This document shows positions 63,401 to 64,000 of a stretch of DNA of 64,000 nt, piece after piece. Position 1 is the first letter of the stretch; every line of letters starts with the position of its first letter. The notes beneath the pieces were generated by a model. The model saw nothing but the letters and a program-made list of their open reading frames with translations, was not told the DNA's origin and ran no database searches. The stretch lies in NCBI GenBank assembly GCA_026936325.1, contig JAPTHN010000018.1, positions 13,349,658 to 13,413,657 on the forward strand. The letters run 5' to 3'. The position numbers and the translations under genes were made by a program. This stretch comes from Platynereis dumerilii (taxonomy: Eukaryota; Annelida; Polychaeta; Phyllodocida; Nereididae).

Positions 63401-64000
63401 TGTTTATACCAACTTCCATCAAAGTTTAAAGTTGTAAGTTAGCAAGTTTGTAGGGGATCATAACAGTTGTCTATGTGAATGCTCACAAAGCTGCCATTTG
63501 GTAGGATTAGATTGGTGATTGCTGTGATAAATCATTGGGATCAAAAATGTAATGCTTCCTTCAATATATCAATGTTTGAACTGTGATGACGTAGTTTACG
63601 GTCAGCCCATTGGCTATCAAGCTGTGATGACGCAGTTGTAGGGGCTATCCCTGATAAAACTCTTACTCTGACACTGTGTTGAAACTGTGACGCTCAGTTC
63701 AGGAGGATCAACATTGACTAGAAGCTGGGGAATCTGACCCAGTTTGAAATGACATCACAGCTTGTAGTTAATTTACATATATTGCAATGCTAGAATAGAG
63801 TCATCTCTGACATCACAGTTCAACAGCATAGAAAAAAAACTTGATATTCCACGTAAGTATGACAAGGACTGTAACATGACTTACATTGTAGCTTGTGGGA
63901 AATGGGGTGAAAATCATTCTGACTAGAAAAATCACATCAATTATAACTCACGTAAAATTGAACGCCTCTTGAAAATGTTGCATTATGTCGATACAATATC
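57183..64000 (-). CDS. ionotropic glutamate receptor-like gene C (3' seven coding exons, partial)
   Basis: Exons in transcript order: 63952 to beyond 64000, 60690-60774, 59836-59979, 59233-59383, 58614-58831, 57997-58244, 57183-57417. They give about 375 residues joining in frame with the same phases as genes A and B. S1 carries YCIDIMQHFQEAFNF, NGQWTGAIGAVLKG and the ligand Arg in GLTITKERAE. M1 is VWLTWAATLVLVAIVLFLVE, M3 contains SANLMMSLAINQ, S2 has GDKTD (acidic ligand position) and AYFGIALPKGSPY, and M4 is FLFFTSLAACCTLGVMVLL. The signal peptide and N-terminal exons lie outside the window. The last codons (YSLSL, stop) come from a MITE end. Likely functional but 5' unseen. Confidence 0.9.
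57997..58244 (-). CDS. gene C exon 10: S2
   Basis: HSPPDSVYRKIW, VVIGDKTDLAEV, GCNWALISEKFFPAYFGIAL, PKGSPY. The acceptor ends AAG rather than CAG. Confidence 0.92.
58614..58831 (-). CDS. gene C exon 9: pore-loop end, M3
   Basis: MAKEPDSSPGFISMKIYLFG, IISANLMMSLAINQ, YQSLTDIAND. Same phases as A and B. Confidence 0.92.
59020..59222. mobile_element. MITE of the 'GATCCGAGAAGCTAAA' family, copy 4
   Basis: Left end GATTTTTAGCTTCTCGGATC, right end GATCCAACAAGCTAAAAATT followed by TTCCGGCCTAA. Its edge falls about 10 bp inside the intron after gene C exon 8. Confidence 0.7.
59233..59383 (-). CDS. gene C exon 8: M1 and pore loop
   Basis: YEVWLTWAATLVLVAIVLFL (M1), then FSLSKSLLSVTGMAFLK. Two codons shorter than in A and B, in the M1-pore linker. 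Confidence 0.92.
59836..59979 (-). CDS. gene C exon 7: S1 with ligand Arg
   Basis: EADMILTGLTITKERAEVVD then FTYPFWEEPSGVLM. 48 codons, phase 0. Confidence 0.93.
59980..60689 (-). other. gene C intron 6 with ATTTAAAT-rich stretch
   Basis: 60405-60535 alternates GATTTAAAT, AATCATGATTT and similar self-complementary words, probably a decayed MITE. No exon. Confidence 0.45.
60690..60774 (-). CDS. gene C exon 6: central S1
   Basis: VEYIMYPATGAKLDNGQWTG, AIGAVLKG. Donor GTATTG as in gene B. Confidence 0.9.
61070..62885 (+). mobile_element. 5'-truncated CR1/L2-like LINE, antisense to gene C
   Basis: RT pieces at 61068-61514, 61417-62265 and 62265-62540, then a 3' UTR and a (TCTG)n tail at 62864-62884. 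Motifs: [52 protein letters not shown]. The catalytic box reads YADNTT instead of YADD. At least two frame changes (near 61480 and 62262) make it a dead copy. Confidence 0.9.
61417..62265 (+). pseudogene. LINE reverse transcriptase remnant
   Basis: Palm and thumb of the RT: [59 protein letters not shown], and SHLNYGILCWG. The next frame resumes with NDYPYNTRNKNFRLPR, the usual C-terminal motif of this LINE group. Confidence 0.9.
63074..63871. mobile_element. family M2 element, copy 2 (uninterrupted, 798 bp)
   Basis: Ends CAGTCCTTGTCATACTTACG and complement, TA at 63072-63073 and 63872-63873. It carries the empty site for the insertion found in copy 1. Lies in intron 5 of gene C. Confidence 0.9.
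63952..64000 (-). CDS. gene C exon 5 (partial at window edge)
   Basis: YCIDIMQHFQEAFNF with donor GTGAGT. Continues beyond the window and matches gene B exon 5. Confidence 0.9.

Overview
Organism and setting. This is animal nuclear DNA: AT-rich, intron-bearing and crowded with transposons. The scattered TAGGCCTACATGTAGG-type words, a Gmr1-clade element and many TA-flanked MITEs suggest a marine invertebrate deuterostome, most likely an echinoderm (inference, moderate confidence).

Host genes. The core of the window is a tandem array of three minus-strand genes for short ionotropic glutamate receptor-like (iGluR-like) subunits. Gene A (11088-34865) and gene B (41424-54789) each have 11 coding exons that I could join in frame, giving 602 and 608 residues. 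Gene C (57183 to beyond 64000) shows its last seven coding exons. Apart from small length differences in some exons, all three share exon phases and domain order: signal peptide, short Cys-rich N-terminus, S1, M1, pore loop, M3, S2, M4. They lack room for a full amino-terminal domain and have a divergent M3 gate motif. At the left edge a plus-strand gene (about 40-10218, 5' part outside) encodes a Ser/Arg/His/Gln-rich stretch and what looks like a LamG-type jelly-roll domain. It converges tail to tail with gene A.

Mobile DNA. The left gene's large intron holds a Gmr1-type Ty3/Gypsy element (2090-8528) that looks whole, has identical direct LTRs, and carries a third, inverted LTR inside the same 5-bp target duplication. 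Gene A's eighth intron holds a LINE (about 13003-24255). Its first ORF region encodes a NADAR domain and an SGNH-hydrolase domain ahead of endonuclease and reverse transcriptase. That LINE is itself split by a 4.5-kb fold-back transposon with about 1.4-kb inverted arms, and by a MITE. Two further truncated LINEs lie in introns of genes B and C. At least eight MITE or other non-autonomous DNA transposon families are present, several nested. Two have empty sites visible in paralogous copies in this same window.

How they interact. Nearly all intron length is transposon-derived. MITE ends lie within about 25 bp of several splice sites, and in gene C one MITE end supplies the last codons and the stop codon. 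The A-B spacer contains a tandem duplication that carries a conserved splice donor, possibly a duplicated 5'-UTR exon of gene A.
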